Origin: DASUPK01 sp963800285
Lineage (GTDB): Bacteria; Actinomycetota; Thermoleophilia; Solirubrobacterales; 70-9
DNA: 64,000 nt
Assembly: GCA_963800285.1 (NCBI GenBank)
Contig: CAWDAL010000015.1
Span: forward strand, 310,001-374,000
Direction: 5' to 3'
Shown: piece by piece, positions 40,146-49,013 of the stretch
Layout: every line of letters begins with the position of its first letter
How positions within the stretch are numbered: the stretch's first letter is position 1
Program-made: the position numbers and the translations under genes
Notes under the pieces: generated by a model
What the model was told of the DNA's origin: nothing
Database searches by the model: none
Seen by the model: the letters and a program-made list of their open reading frames with translations, nothing else

Positions 40146-42749
40146 ATGGGCGAATCGAGCGAGCTGCTCGAGCGTTCCGATCAGCTGTCGGAGCTCGAAG
40201 CGGTCCTCGGCGGTGCATTGAGTGGTCATGGCCGACTCGTCTTCGTCGGTGGGGAAGCCGGCGCCGGCAAGACCGTGCTCCTGCGGCACTTCTGTGACCA
40301 GTGCAGCGGCTCCGTGCGCGTCCTCTGGGGCGCCTGCGACGGACTGTTGACGCCGGGCCCCCTCGGGCCACTGTTCGAGATCGCGGATACGACCGGTGGT
40401 GAGCTCGACGAGCTCGTCCGGGGCGCCTCCCGGCCGCACGAGATCGCAGCTGCGCTCGCTGACGAACTCGCTCGCCGGCCGACGGTCCTTGTGCTCGAAG
40501 ACATGCACTGGGCCGATGAGGCGACCCTCGACGTCGTCCGGCTGATTGCTCGTAGGGTTAGTGCGCTCCGGGCGGTCTTGGTGGCGAGCTACCGGAACGA
40601 CGAGCTCGACCGGACTCACCCGCTGCGGGTGCTCTTCGGAGAGCTCGCCCCTGAGCGGGCGGTCGTTCGACTGGAGGTTCCACCGCTCTCCGAAGATGCC
40701 GTAGCCAAGCTCGCCGAGGGCCACGGGATCGACGGTGAGGAGCTTTACCGGAAGACGAACGGAAACCCCTTCTTCGTCAGCGAGGTCTTGGCCGGGGGAG
40801 CGGGTGAGGCGCCCGACACCGTCCGCGATGCCGTGATCGCCCGTTCGGCGCGCCTGTCCGAACCCGCGCGGAGGTTGATCGAAGCGGCCTCCGTCCTGCA
40901 GCCGTCGGCGGAGGTGGGGTTGCTGGAGGTCTTCGCCCCGGACACGGTCGATCGAATCGAGGAGTGCCTGGCGTCGGGGATGCTCGTCCCGCTTCCCGAT
41001 GGGGTCGCCTTCCGGCATGAGCTGGCCCGGCTGATCGTTGAGCAGGCCCTTGCGCCGGACCGGCGTATCGAGCTCCACCGTGAAGCCGTGAAGGCCCTCG
41101 CGGCGGCGCCCGGTACTCCTGATCCCGCGCGGCTCGCACACCACGCGGAGGGGGCCGCCGACGCCGATGCCGTGCTGCGGTTCGCTCCGCAGGCCGCCTC
41201 GGCGGCTTCATCCCTCAGTGCCCACCGCGAGGCCGCTGCTCAGTGGAGGCGAGCCCTTCGCTTCGCCGGCGATCTGCCTGCGGACGAGCAAGCCCGAATT
41301 CGCGAGCAGCTCGCCTATGAGTGCTACCTCACGGGTGAGCTCGACGATGCGATCGCTGTTCAGGAGCAAGCATTGGCGCTCCGTAGGGCAATCGATGATC
41401 CCGTCGCGGAGGGCGAGTGCCTGCGCTCGCTGTCCCGCCTGTACCGGTTCATCGGCCGAACAGCCGAGGCTGCCGAAACGGCCCGGGAAGCTGTCGGCCG
41501 CCTGGAGGAGCTGCCCCCGGGGCACGAGCTGGCGATGGCATATGTCAACCTCGGCCACCTCCACACGGTGGCCGAGGCAGCTGAGGAGGCGCTTGAGTGG
41601 AGCGCCAGAGGGGCAGAGCTCGCCGAGCGGTTGGGTGATCAGGAGGCGTCCGTCTATGCGCTCACGAACGAGGGGGCGGTCGAGGTGCTTACCGAAACCG
41701 CGAAGGCGCCCGGGAAGCTGGAGCGCAGCCTCGATCTCGCGCTCCGCTTCGACCTCGAGGAGAACGCCGGTCGTGCGTATCTCAACCTCGTCTGGTGGCC
41801 GATACGTCAGCGGAGATACGACCTAGTGGACCGTTACCTGAAGGATGGTCTCGACTACTGCACCGAGCACGGAATGGATCTGTGGCGCACCTTCTTCGTC
41901 CCGTGCCAGGCGCGTCGAGATCTCGATCGGGGCCGGTGGGACGAGGCGGTTGATGCCGCGGCCGAGGCGCTGCGGGATCACCGGACCTTTGCCGTTCCGC
42001 GGGTGTATGCCCTTTCAGTGCTGGGGGTCGTACGGGCTCGGCGCGGCGATCCGGATGTCTGGCCGCCTCTCGATGAGGCAATCGCCATGGCGCTGCCCAG
42101 CGCGGAGCTGCAGCGGATCGGACCTGCCGCGGCCGCCCGGGCAGAGGCCGCCTGGCTTCAGGGTGACCGGGAGGCGGTCGCCCGGGCTACGGACGCGGCG
42201 CTCGAGCTTGCGGTCAGCAGGAGGGCGGCCTGGCCGCTGGGAGAGTTGGCTTACTGGCGCAAGCGAGCCGGTATAGAGGAGGAGGTGCCCGGGGCTGCTG
42301 AGCCCTATGCGGCCCAGATCGCCGGCGACTGGTCACGCGCCGCGGAGCTCTGGGACGAGCTCGGCTGCCCTTACGAGGCTGCGCTCGCGCGGGGCGAAGC
42401 CGATGACGAGGCCGCTCTGCGTCGGGCTCTGGACGAGTTGCAGCGACTGGGCGCCCGGCCCGCGGCGGCAGTCGTCGCACGGGAGCTGCGGCGGCGTGGT
42501 GCCCGCGGATTGCCTCGCGGTCCGCGCCCGGCCACCCAGGAGAACCCCGCCGGCTTGACAGGCCGCCAGGCCGAGGTCTTGGCGCTCGTCGCCGACGGCC
42601 TGAGCAATGCGGAGATCGCCGAGCGGCTCTTCCTCTCCGAGAGGACCGTCGGCCACCACGTCTCGGCGATCCTTCGCAAGCTCGACGTGCGGACCCGTGC
42701 AGAGGCCAGTGCCGAGGCCGTGCGGCTTGGCCTTGCCCAGAATCGGTAG
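40146..42749 (+). CDS. Large LuxR-family ATPase regulator (LAL-type)
   Basis: 867 residues. Walker A VGGEAGAGKTVLL (about 36-48), Walker B VLVLEDMHWADEATLDVV (about 117-135), a long helical TPR-like middle (about 330-780), and a C-terminal LuxR HTH LTGRQAEVLALVADGLSNAEIAERLFLSERTVGHHVSAILRKLDV (about 800-850). These LAL/MalT-type proteins use ATP and bind a ligand to activate transcription. Starts at ATG 40146, 12 bases after the rhomboid stop. Target genes are unknown; the 98-residue exported protein downstream is one candidate. Confidence 0.92.
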   Translation: MGESSELLERSDQLSELEAVLGGALSGHGRLVFVGGEAGAGKTVLLRHFCDQCSGSVRVLWGACDGLLTPGPLGPLFEIADTTGGELDELVRGASRPHEIAAALADELARRPTVLVLEDMHWADEATLDVVRLIARRVSALRAVLVASYRNDELDRTHPLRVLFGELAPERAVVRLEVPPLSEDAVAKLAEGHGIDGEELYRKTNGNPFFVSEVLAGGAGEAPDTVRDAVIARSARLSEPARRLIEAASVLQPSAEVGLLEVFAPDTVDRIEECLASGMLVPLPDGVAFRHELARLIVEQALAPDRRIELHREAVKALAAAPGTPDPARLAHHAEGAADADAVLRFAPQAASAASSLSAHREAAAQWRRALRFAGDLPADEQARIREQLAYECYLTGELDDAIAVQEQALALRRAIDDPVAEGECLRSLSRLYRFIGRTAEAAETAREAVGRLEELPPGHELAMAYVNLGHLHTVAEAAEEALEWSARGAELAERLGDQEASVYALTNEGAVEVLTETAKAPGKLERSLDLALRFDLEENAGRAYLNLVWWPIRQRRYDLVDRYLKDGLDYCTEHGMDLWRTFFVPCQARRDLDRGRWDEAVDAAAEALRDHRTFAVPRVYALSVLGVVRARRGDPDVWPPLDEAIAMALPSAELQRIGPAAAARAEAAWLQGDREAVARATDAALELAVSRRAAWPLGELAYWRKRAGIEEEVPGAAEPYAAQIAGDWSRAAELWDELGCPYEAALARGEADDEAALRRALDELQRLGARPAAAVVARELRRRGARGLPRGPRPATQENPAGLTGRQAEVLALVADGLSNAEIAERLFLSERTVGHHVSAILRKLDVRTRAEASAEAVRLGLAQNR

Positions 42750-42847
42750 GTATGCCCCCCAATCTAGGCAGGTCTGCCGATGCGGCCTCCTCGCGCCATC
42801 CGTACTTTCGGTCCCACGGTTCACGCACTCGACTCGAGGAGGAAACG

Positions 42848-43144
42848 ATGAAGCGCGTAATCAAGAGGACATCGGCTCTCGTCATGTTGATCGTCGCGTT
42901 CGCGGTCGTCGCGGCCCCGGTCGCTAGCGCCCGATTCGACCTGAATCCGCCAAGGGGGAATGACTCCGCACAAGTCGCAGCGCCGGTATCCAGCACGACC
43001 GCCTCAGATTCGTCGGGCGGTTTCGATTGGGGCTCCGCTGCGGTCGGCGCGGCGGTGATGCTCGGTCTGATCGCCGTCGGTGCTGGAATGGCGACTGTCA
43101 GCCGGCGCGGGCACGATCGGACTCGCGCCGCCACGACGAGCTGA
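42848..43144 (+). CDS. Small exported or membrane protein
   Basis: 98 residues. N-terminal signal-like sequence (KRVIKRTSALVMLIVAFAVVA, then APVASA as a likely signal peptidase I site near residue 28), a polar, Ser/Asp-rich middle, and a C-terminal TM helix (about 63-85) with a basic end. It would present the central part outside. GAGGAGGAAAC precedes ATG 42848. No family recognised. Confidence 0.7.
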   Translation: MKRVIKRTSALVMLIVAFAVVAAPVASARFDLNPPRGNDSAQVAAPVSSTTASDSSGGFDWGSAAVGAAVMLGLIAVGAGMATVSRRGHDRTRAATTS

Positions 43145-43173
43145 CAGAGGTTTCCTCGAGAGGCCGGCTCGGG

Positions 43174-43941
43174 CTACCGCGGGTGATCGTCCGTGGAGCC
43201 CGAGCCTCGGCCGATCAGGCGGGTCGCCCGGCCCCTGACGGCACCGGCGACCTCCACCCCTGCGCCGACGGCGCGGCGGGCCACCCCGATCCCCAGGCCG
43301 GCCGCGCGGCCGGCGATCTTCACCGGCAGCTCGACCAGCGATATTGAGCCGTCCTGCGGGGCCCAGTCCTCCGGTTCGCTCTGGGGCGGGGCGGCGCGCT
43401 CGGGCCGCTTGACGCCGGCCTTCTCCGCGAGCTTCGCCTCGCGCGACTTCGCCTCGGCGGACCGCGCCTTGTTCCCGTTGCTCGCCTTGCGGGACGAGGA
43501 GGTGCGGCGCTCGGCCTCCCTCTTCAGGTCGTCGACCGAGCCCTTCAGGGTCGTCTTGTGCGCCCGCCGGGCGATCGGCCCGGGCAGCGGGATGCCGACC
43601 TCGAGCCCAAGCTTGTAGGTCGCGCGGGTGCGGTCGCTCCCGAGGTCCTCGAACAGGTAGTGGCCGTCGGCCCCGTTGATGCCGTTGCCCTCGACGAAGT
43701 CCCACTCGATCCGGGTGGGCTCGTCGTAGCTGTAGTCGAGCGTGTAGTCGACCTTGCGGACCTTGGCGTCTATGAAGAGGCGGACCCGCTTGCCGCGGCC
43801 CTTCGAGTCCCAGTCGAGCACCTCGGCGTCGACGACGGCGCCCTGCCACGACGGGAAGGTCTCGTAGTCGATGATCGCCGCGAAGCAGATCTCGATCGGC
43901 GCGTCGATCTCGACGGTGTGTTCGGCCCAGTTCAAGCCCAT
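43174..43941 (-). CDS. SRPBCC (COQ10/START-like) protein with basic linker
   Basis: 255 residues. Residues 1-150 are an SRPBCC fold: WAEHTVEIDAPIEICFAAI, DYETFPSWQGAVVDAEVLDW, and the long C-terminal helix region. A 60-residue basic, low-complexity linker (SSSRKASNGNKARSAEAKS) follows, then a glycine/valine-rich helix-like end. It probably binds a lipid. Its 5' end overlaps the stop of the BtuF-like gene by 10 bases, so both are in one operon. Confidence 0.85.
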   Translation of the reverse strand: MGLNWAEHTVEIDAPIEICFAAIIDYETFPSWQGAVVDAEVLDWDSKGRGKRVRLFIDAKVRKVDYTLDYSYDEPTRIEWDFVEGNGINGADGHYLFEDLGSDRTRATYKLGLEVGIPLPGPIARRAHKTTLKGSVDDLKREAERRTSSSRKASNGNKARSAEAKSREAKLAEKAGVKRPERAAPPQSEPEDWAPQDGSISLVELPVKIAGRAAGLGIGVARRAVGAGVEVAGAVRGRATRLIGRGSGSTDDHPR

Positions 43942-44837
43942 GTCTTCTCCTCCACCCGTTCGAAGGGAACGCCCGAGGGCTCCCGGACCCTATCCGGGTG
44001 GAGCAGGTGGGCGAGCAGTTCGACGCCGTCCACCAGCCGGGGCCCAGGCCGAGAGAAGGAGGCGGCGCCGTCGACGGCCCAGACTCGCTCGGCGCCGGTG
44101 GCACCGATCTCGCCGGAGTGCGACTCGACCTCGATCCGAGCCCGCTTCGCATCCCAACCGCATGGCATCGCGACCACGACGTCGGCCCGGCTGGCGGCGA
44201 TCTCCTCCCAGGTCGCGGTCGGGCACTTGCCGCCGCGGACGCAGAGCAGCGGCTCGCCCCCCGCGATCTCGATCATCTCCGGCACCCAGTGACCGCCGGT
44301 GAAGGGCGGATCGAGCCACTCGAGCGGCAGCACACGCGGGCGGGGAGCGCCGGCCGTGGCGGCGCGGACGTCGGCGAGCCTGCGCTCGAGCCCTGTCCGC
44401 AGCTCGGCCGCGCGGTCACCCGCACCGGTGGTCTCCCCGAGCCGGTCGATGTCGTCCAGCACCTCGCCGAGGTCGTCCGGATCGAGGGAGATCACCCGCG
44501 GCCGGCTCTCCAGGCGGGCCGCCACGGCGACGACGTCGTCGTACGAGACCGCGCAGACCTCGCAGAGCGCCTGCGTCACGATCAGGTCGACCTCGAGCTC
44601 GGCGAGGGCGGGTTCGTCGAGCTCGTAGAGATGGCGGCCCTCGCCCGTCAGGCGCCTGACCTCGGCGTCGATCGCGCCCGCGGACAGCCCCTCCGGCACG
44701 AGGCTGCGGGTCAGGTGGCGCTTGGCGGCCGCCTCGGGCGGGTAGTCACACTCGTGGGTGACGGCGACGACTTGATCGCCCAGGCCGAGGGCGAATAGCA
44801 TCTCGGTCGCGGACGGGACCAGGCTCGCGATTCGCAC
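43932..44837 (-). CDS. BtuF-like cobalamin/substrate-binding protein without signal peptide
   Basis: 301 residues from GTG 44837, beginning VRIASLVPSATEMLFALGL, with THECDYPP, VDLIVTQALCEVCAVSYDDV, and EWLDPPFTGGHWVPEMIEIAGG. This is the periplasmic-binding-protein-2 (BtuF/FhuD) fold. There is no signal peptide or lipobox, so it is probably cytosolic, and no permease or ATPase lies close by. Related orphan proteins are often labelled cobalamin-binding; the ligand is not certain. Divergent from phhB with only nine bases between starts. Confidence 0.85.
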   Translation of the reverse strand: MRIASLVPSATEMLFALGLGDQVVAVTHECDYPPEAAAKRHLTRSLVPEGLSAGAIDAEVRRLTGEGRHLYELDEPALAELEVDLIVTQALCEVCAVSYDDVVAVAARLESRPRVISLDPDDLGEVLDDIDRLGETTGAGDRAAELRTGLERRLADVRAATAGAPRPRVLPLEWLDPPFTGGHWVPEMIEIAGGEPLLCVRGGKCPTATWEEIAASRADVVVAMPCGWDAKRARIEVESHSGEIGATGAERVWAVDGAASFSRPGPRLVDGVELLAHLLHPDRVREPSGVPFERVEEKTWA

Positions 44838-44846
44838 CCCACGAAT

Positions 44847-45125
44847 ATGGCACTTCTGAGCGACGAGCAGATCAAGGAGGGACTCAAGGGCCTCGACGGC
44901 TGGCGCCAGCGGGGCGAGTACATCGTCAAGAGCTTCGACCGCGGTGACTTCAAGGGGTCGGTCGAGTTCGTCGACGCCATCGTCGGGCCCGCCGAGGAGA
45001 TGGGCCACCATCCCGACATCGCGATCTCCTGGAGCCAGGTCGAGGTCGCGATCTCGACCCACTCCCAGGGCGGGATCACCGAGAACGACTTCGAGCTGGC
45101 GCAGAAGGTGGAGGCGCTGGCCTAG
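44847..45125 (+). CDS. phhB: 4a-hydroxytetrahydrobiopterin dehydratase (pterin-4a-carbinolamine dehydratase)
   Basis: 92 residues, the standard length. Seen: LKGLDGWRQRGEYIVKSF and VEFVDAIVGPAEEMGHHPDIAISWSQVEVAISTH, containing the HHP catalytic motif. It recycles pterin cofactors or, in bacteria without hydroxylases, helps molybdopterin or folate chemistry. ATG at 44847. It is divergent from the BtuF-like gene and followed directly by a GMC oxidoreductase fragment. Confidence 0.93.
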   Translation: MALLSDEQIKEGLKGLDGWRQRGEYIVKSFDRGDFKGSVEFVDAIVGPAEEMGHHPDIAISWSQVEVAISTHSQGGITENDFELAQKVEALA

Positions 45126-45145
45126 CTAGCGCTTCTTGGCACCGC

Positions 45146-45487
45146 TTGCGGCGGTGCCGGCACTTCTTCCTCTGCATGGACTCCTCGGCGATCCCGACCA
45201 GCGTCGGAGTGAATCCGTCGCTCACCATCTCCGCGGTCTGCGAGCGTGCCGCCTCGGAGCTGGTGGCGCGTTCGGCCGACTTCGGCCTGCCGGCGGCCCC
45301 CGCCGGCTTCACGCCGGGCACCCCTGAGGAGATCGTCGGCGATCGCGTCGTTGGCCCGGACAACGACCCCGCCATCCCGGCGGGGACGTCGGCGCCGGTC
45401 TCGGGTGGAGTCGCGGGGCGGCGCCACCGCAAGCACCGGAAGCACCGCCGCAAGCGCCGGCACAAGCACCGCCACGGCGTCCGGTAG
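45146..45487 (+). pseudogene. C-terminal fragment of a GMC-type FAD oxidoreductase, with basic His/Lys/Arg tail
   Basis: The frame reads FFLCMDSSAIPTSVGVNPSL, then TISAVCERAASEL. This is the C-terminal FAD/substrate region of GMC and long-chain alcohol oxidases (D-SS-PT--GVNP-LTI). The other 450 or so residues are missing; phhB ends 20 bases upstream. After the conserved part comes a Pro/Gly stretch and a His/Arg/Lys-rich end (HRKHRKHRRKRRHKHRH). GCTTGCGGCGGTGC (45144-45157) is repeated inverted at 45442-45455, so the fragment is bracketed by a 14-base inverted repeat. Recognition rests on one motif; the ORF could also be chance beyond it. Confidence 0.5.
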
Positions 45488-45580
45488 CCTTGGCCAGTCG
45501 CCAGTGACCGACGACGACCTTCCTCGAAGTACGCGCGCCCATCGGGGCGTGAGCGGACCGGCTGAAGCCCGGCGGCGACC

Positions 45581-46873
45581 GTGAGCGCGCTGCTGCTCGT
45601 TCTGCTGTTCCTGCTGATCGCCGTGAACGGTGTCTTCGTCGCGGCCGAGTTTGCGCTGGTCCGATCCCGGCGCTCGAAACATGAGCAACTCGCCGCCGAG
45701 GGCTCGCGGAGGGCGACGGCCGTGCTGGAGGAGCTCGACCGGATCGACGAGTACCTGTCGGCCTGCCAGCTCGGGATCACGATGGCCTCGATCGGAATCG
45801 GCTTCCTCGGTGAGCCGGCCGTCGCCCACCTGCTCGAGCCGATCTTCGGTGGCCTCTCGCACGGCGTAGCGGTCGCCATCTCCGTGGCGATCGCCTACAC
45901 GCTGGTCACCGCTTTGCACGTCACCGTCGGCGAACAGGCGCCCAAGCTGTTCGCGATCTCGAGGCCGGAGGACACCGCCCGGGTCCTTGCGGCTCCGCTG
46001 CGCTGGTTCCGCCGGGCGAGCGCCCCCTTCACCGTCGCCTTGACCTGGATGTCAAACGGGGTCGCGCGCCTCTTCGGTGTCAAGCCGGGCGAGATCGACG
46101 AGCAGCAGCCGAGCTCCGAGGACCTGCAGGTCCTGATCTCCCAGTCGGCCGTCGGCGGCAAGCTCGACCCCGGCGAGGCCGTGATGCTGCGCGGCGTCTT
46201 CCACCTGCACGAGCAGGAGGCCCGCGAGGTGATGACGCCGATCCCCGCCGTCGTCACGGTCGACTTCTCCTCCAACGTCTCGGACGCCCTCAACCTCTGC
46301 ATCACCTCGGGCCACAACCGCCTGGTGGTGGTGGAGGACGGCAACGCGGACCGGGTGCGCGGCATCGTCCATGCGCTCCGCCTGGTGCGCCTGATGATGA
46401 GCGAAGGGCCCGAGGCGAAGATCGAGTCGGCCGTCCGGGACGCCCTGATCGTCCCGGAGACCAAGCCGCTGGACGATCTGCTCACCGAGCTCCAGCGGCA
46501 GCGCTCCTCGATGGGGGTCGTGGTAGACGAGTACGGCCGGACGGTCGGGATCGTCACCGTCGAGGACATCCTCGAGGAGGTGGTGGGTGAGATCGAGGAC
46601 GAGACGGATCCGCTCGCTGGCTCGCTCCGCCAGCTCGCCAACGGCGACTGGTACGTGCGCGGCCACGTCTCGCTCGGCGATCTCTCGGACCGCGGGATCG
46701 AGCTGCCGGTCGACACCGACGCCTACAACTCGATCGGCGGATACGTCTTCGGGGAGCTCGGCAGGCTGCCGAAGCGGGGCGATCTGATCACCGCGGACGG
46801 CTTCGAGATCCGGGTGGAATCGGTCCGCGAGAACCGCATCGAAGCGGTTCGAATCCACCCGCGGTCCACGTAA
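45581..46873 (+). CDS. CorC/HlyC-type CBS-domain membrane protein (CNNM/TlyC family)
   Basis: 430 residues. N-terminal DUF21 (CNNM) region with three or four TM helices (FLLIAVNGVFVAAEFALVRSR, AYTLVTALHVTVGEQAPK), then two CBS domains (from about 205, with VMTPIPAVVTVD and VVVDEYGRTVGIVTVEDILEE), and a C-terminal CorC/HlyC domain. Family members move or control Mg2+/Co2+, and names such as hemolysin are historical. GTG start at 45581. Monocistronic or with the 97-residue gene downstream. Confidence 0.93.
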   Translation: MSALLLVLLFLLIAVNGVFVAAEFALVRSRRSKHEQLAAEGSRRATAVLEELDRIDEYLSACQLGITMASIGIGFLGEPAVAHLLEPIFGGLSHGVAVAISVAIAYTLVTALHVTVGEQAPKLFAISRPEDTARVLAAPLRWFRRASAPFTVALTWMSNGVARLFGVKPGEIDEQQPSSEDLQVLISQSAVGGKLDPGEAVMLRGVFHLHEQEAREVMTPIPAVVTVDFSSNVSDALNLCITSGHNRLVVVEDGNADRVRGIVHALRLVRLMMSEGPEAKIESAVRDALIVPETKPLDDLLTELQRQRSSMGVVVDEYGRTVGIVTVEDILEEVVGEIEDETDPLAGSLRQLANGDWYVRGHVSLGDLSDRGIELPVDTDAYNSIGGYVFGELGRLPKRGDLITADGFEIRVESVRENRIEAVRIHPRST

Positions 46874-46964
46874 CCGGCAGGTTGCAGGTGTTTTGTCCTT
46901 CCGTCCGTTTAGGGCTCTACGTTGCCGGAAATGTGAGGGTGCGCCAAGGCGTCTGCCGAGGTGC

Positions 46965-46982
46965 AACCCGATTAGACGGGTT
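46965..46982 (+). repeat. Hairpin in the leader of the 97-residue gene
   Basis: AACCCG and CGGGTT are perfect arms around ATTAGA, four bases before the AGGAGG ribosome binding site (46987-46992). It could modulate translation. No known riboswitch was recognised in the 120-base leader. Confidence 0.4.
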
Positions 46983-46996
46983 CATTAGGAGGCTCT

Positions 46997-47290
46997 ATGT
47001 GGGTCGTCCGGTTCAGCGATAAGCAGCTTGAGGTGGTCAGGGCGGTGCTCCGCTCCGAAGAGCACCGGGGGCCGGCACTGGAGGGCGCACTCGAGGCTCT
47101 CGATCTGGCCCGATGGGATGACCTCCCCGAGGCCCAGCTCCCCTGGGGCGAGGTGGAGGCGGAGGCGAGCAAGCAGGGCGTCTCGGAGGTGGATGTGATC
47201 TGGGATCGTTCCGGCCGTCATGACGAGCCGGCGGTCCCTCCGATCTCGACGAAGTCGCGCGTCAAGCGCAAGGGCAAGCAGGCGGCCTAG
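46997..47290 (+). CDS. Small protein of unknown function
   Basis: 97 residues, acidic N-terminal two-thirds (FSDKQLEVVRAVLRSEEHRG, ALEGALEALDLARWDDLPE) and a basic end (SRVKRKGKQ). No TM or signal. AGGAGG five bases before ATG 46997 makes the start secure. Its last 71 bases overlap the start of the M28 peptidase gene in another frame. Family not recognised. Confidence 0.68.
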   Translation: MWVVRFSDKQLEVVRAVLRSEEHRGPALEGALEALDLARWDDLPEAQLPWGEVEAEASKQGVSEVDVIWDRSGRHDEPAVPPISTKSRVKRKGKQAA

Positions 47291-48152
47291 CCTCGCCGTT
47301 CTCGCGCTGGCGGGGATCGCCCTCGCCGGCTGCGGCGGCTCGGGCGGCTCGGGGCAGCCGAACCGCTTCGACTCGGCGCGCGCCATGGCGCTGATCCAGC
47401 GCCAGGTCGACGTGGGGCAGAGGCCGGCGGGCTCCCCCCAGCTTCGCCGGCTGGCGGATGAGCTGCGGCCGATGCTCCCCGACGGCGCCTTCGAGCCCTT
47501 CCCGAGCAAGGGCCCGCAGCGGGGACTGCGGAACATCGTGGGCGTCCTGCCGGGCCGCGCCCCGGCGATCCTGATCGGCGCCCATTACGACAGCGAGTAT
47601 CACCCGAAGGGATTCGTCGGCGCCAACGACAGCGCGGCGGGCACGGCGGCCGTGATCGAGCTGGCCCGCCGGCTGCCCGCCGAGCTGCCGAAGGACCACC
47701 GCGAGATCCGCTTCGTGCTCTTTGACGGGGAGGAGGACCCGCCCGGCTGCAGCGATCAGGACTTCCAGTTCTGCGCCCTGCGCGGATCGCGGGCCTACGC
47801 CGCCGCACACCCCGGGCAGATCGGAGACATGATCTTGCTCGATTACATCGCCAATCGCGGCGCGCGCATCCCGCGCGAGACGAACTCGAGCCCGGCCCTT
47901 TGGTCGGAGCTCCGCAAGGCGGCGAGCGACGTCGGGACCGAGAACGTCTTCCCCGACTCGACCCAGCAGCCGGTGCTCGACGATGACATCCCCTTCCTCG
48001 AGCACGGGATCCCATCGATCGACCTGATCGACTTCTCCTATCCCTACGCCGACACGGTCCAGGACACCCCCGACAAGCTCGACCCGGTTGTGCTCGACGA
48101 GGTCGGCGAGACGGTCGCCCAGCTCGTCATCAACCTCTCGGGTCAGTCGTAG
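47220..48152 (+). CDS. M28-family peptidase, lipoprotein
   Basis: 310 residues. An arginine-rich n-region precedes LAVLALAGIALAGCGGSGG with a lipobox LAGC, so it is a lipoprotein with Cys near residue 38. Zinc motifs of M28/glutaminyl-cyclase-like aminopeptidases: IGAHYDSEY, GANDSAAGTAAVIELA and FVLFDGEED (catalytic Glu), then a late histidine in FLEHGIP. Role: extracellular amino-acid release or pyroglutamate formation. ATG 47220 overlaps the previous gene by 71 bases; no better start is seen that keeps the signal. Confidence 0.87.
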   Translation: MTSRRSLRSRRSRASSARASRRPSLAVLALAGIALAGCGGSGGSGQPNRFDSARAMALIQRQVDVGQRPAGSPQLRRLADELRPMLPDGAFEPFPSKGPQRGLRNIVGVLPGRAPAILIGAHYDSEYHPKGFVGANDSAAGTAAVIELARRLPAELPKDHREIRFVLFDGEEDPPGCSDQDFQFCALRGSRAYAAAHPGQIGDMILLDYIANRGARIPRETNSSPALWSELRKAASDVGTENVFPDSTQQPVLDDDIPFLEHGIPSIDLIDFSYPYADTVQDTPDKLDPVVLDEVGETVAQLVINLSGQS

Positions 48153-48970
48153 TCGTAGAAGCCGGCCCCTGACTTGCGGCCCAGCTTCCCCTGGTCCACC
48201 AGCGCCATCAGCCGGCCGGGCGGCCGATGGTGCTCCTCCTGGCTGTCCGCGTAGAGCGCCTCGCCGATCGCGACGGCGACGTCGTTGCCCACCAGGTCGA
48301 GCAGGGCAAGCGGGCCCATCGGGTAGTTCGCCCCCAGCGTCATGCAGCTGTCCACGTCCTCCGCGGCCATTCCGGTCTGCTCCATCAGCCGCACGGCGTC
48401 GAAGAGGTAGGGGAAGAGGAGGCGGTTGACGACGAACCCGGGCTCGTTCGGGACCTCAACCACCGTCTTGCCGATCGACTCGCACCAGTTGACGGCGCGC
48501 GGGCGGATGTCGTCCGCGGCGGCCTCGGGGATGCAGAGCTCGACCAGGTCCATGCGGGCCACCGGGTTGAAGGGATGCAGGCCGAAGGTGCGCTCCGGGT
48601 GGCCGGCGCCCGAGGCGATCTCATCGAGCGACAGCGAGGAGGTGGTGGTCGCCAGGTCGGCGCCCCGCGCGGCATCGGCGACCGCCCCCAGCAGCTCGAC
48701 CTTCGGCTGCAGCTCCTCGATGATCGCCTCCACCACGACGTCGCATGAGGCCAGGTCCGCGGCCTGGGTGGTGACCTTGATCCGTTTCGCGTCGGCGCCG
48801 TCGAGCTTCGTGCACAGGGAGTGCGCCTGCTCCTCGGCCTTCCAGGCCGATGCGTCGGAACGTGCCAGGAGAAGGATCTGGGAGGCCACGCTGGCGCAGG
48901 CCGCGAGCCCGCAGGCGATCGTTCCGCTGCCCGCGATACCTGGTCGCTCGTATGTCTCAAATGTGGACAT
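48143..48970 (-). CDS. 3-hydroxyacyl-CoA (3-hydroxybutyryl-CoA) dehydrogenase
   Basis: 275 residues. NAD-binding loop GIAGSGTIACGLAACAS (residues about 11-27), then the family blocks CDVVVEAIIEELQPKVELL, TTTSSLSLDEIA, FGLHPFNPVARMDLVEL with the catalytic histidine, NEPGFVVNRLL and PMGPLALLDLVG. It oxidises 3-hydroxyacyl-CoA to the 3-keto ester in fatty-acid or butyrate catabolism. Divergent from the SnoaL/thiolase genes and a natural partner for the thiolase. Its last 10 bases overlap the M28 gene 3' end. Confidence 0.93.
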   Translation of the reverse strand: MSTFETYERPGIAGSGTIACGLAACASVASQILLLARSDASAWKAEEQAHSLCTKLDGADAKRIKVTTQAADLASCDVVVEAIIEELQPKVELLGAVADAARGADLATTTSSLSLDEIASGAGHPERTFGLHPFNPVARMDLVELCIPEAAADDIRPRAVNWCESIGKTVVEVPNEPGFVVNRLLFPYLFDAVRLMEQTGMAAEDVDSCMTLGANYPMGPLALLDLVGNDVAVAIGEALYADSQEEHHRPPGRLMALVDQGKLGRKSGAGFYDYD

Positions 48971-49001
48971 GGGGCCGGGTGTGTATCACGCCGGGTCTGC
49001 G

Positions 49002-49007
49002 TACATT
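49002..49007 (+). promoter_or_regulatory. -10 box of leaderless SnoaL-like gene promoter
   Basis: TACATT ends 6 bases before the GTG at 49014, which points to that start. Confidence 0.4.
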
Positions 49008-49013
49008 CGCACG

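Noticed and set aside
45122..45919. Minus-strand frames through the GMC fragment region
   Set aside because: The plus strand carries a recognisable oxidase motif and the CorC gene; minus frames are shadows.
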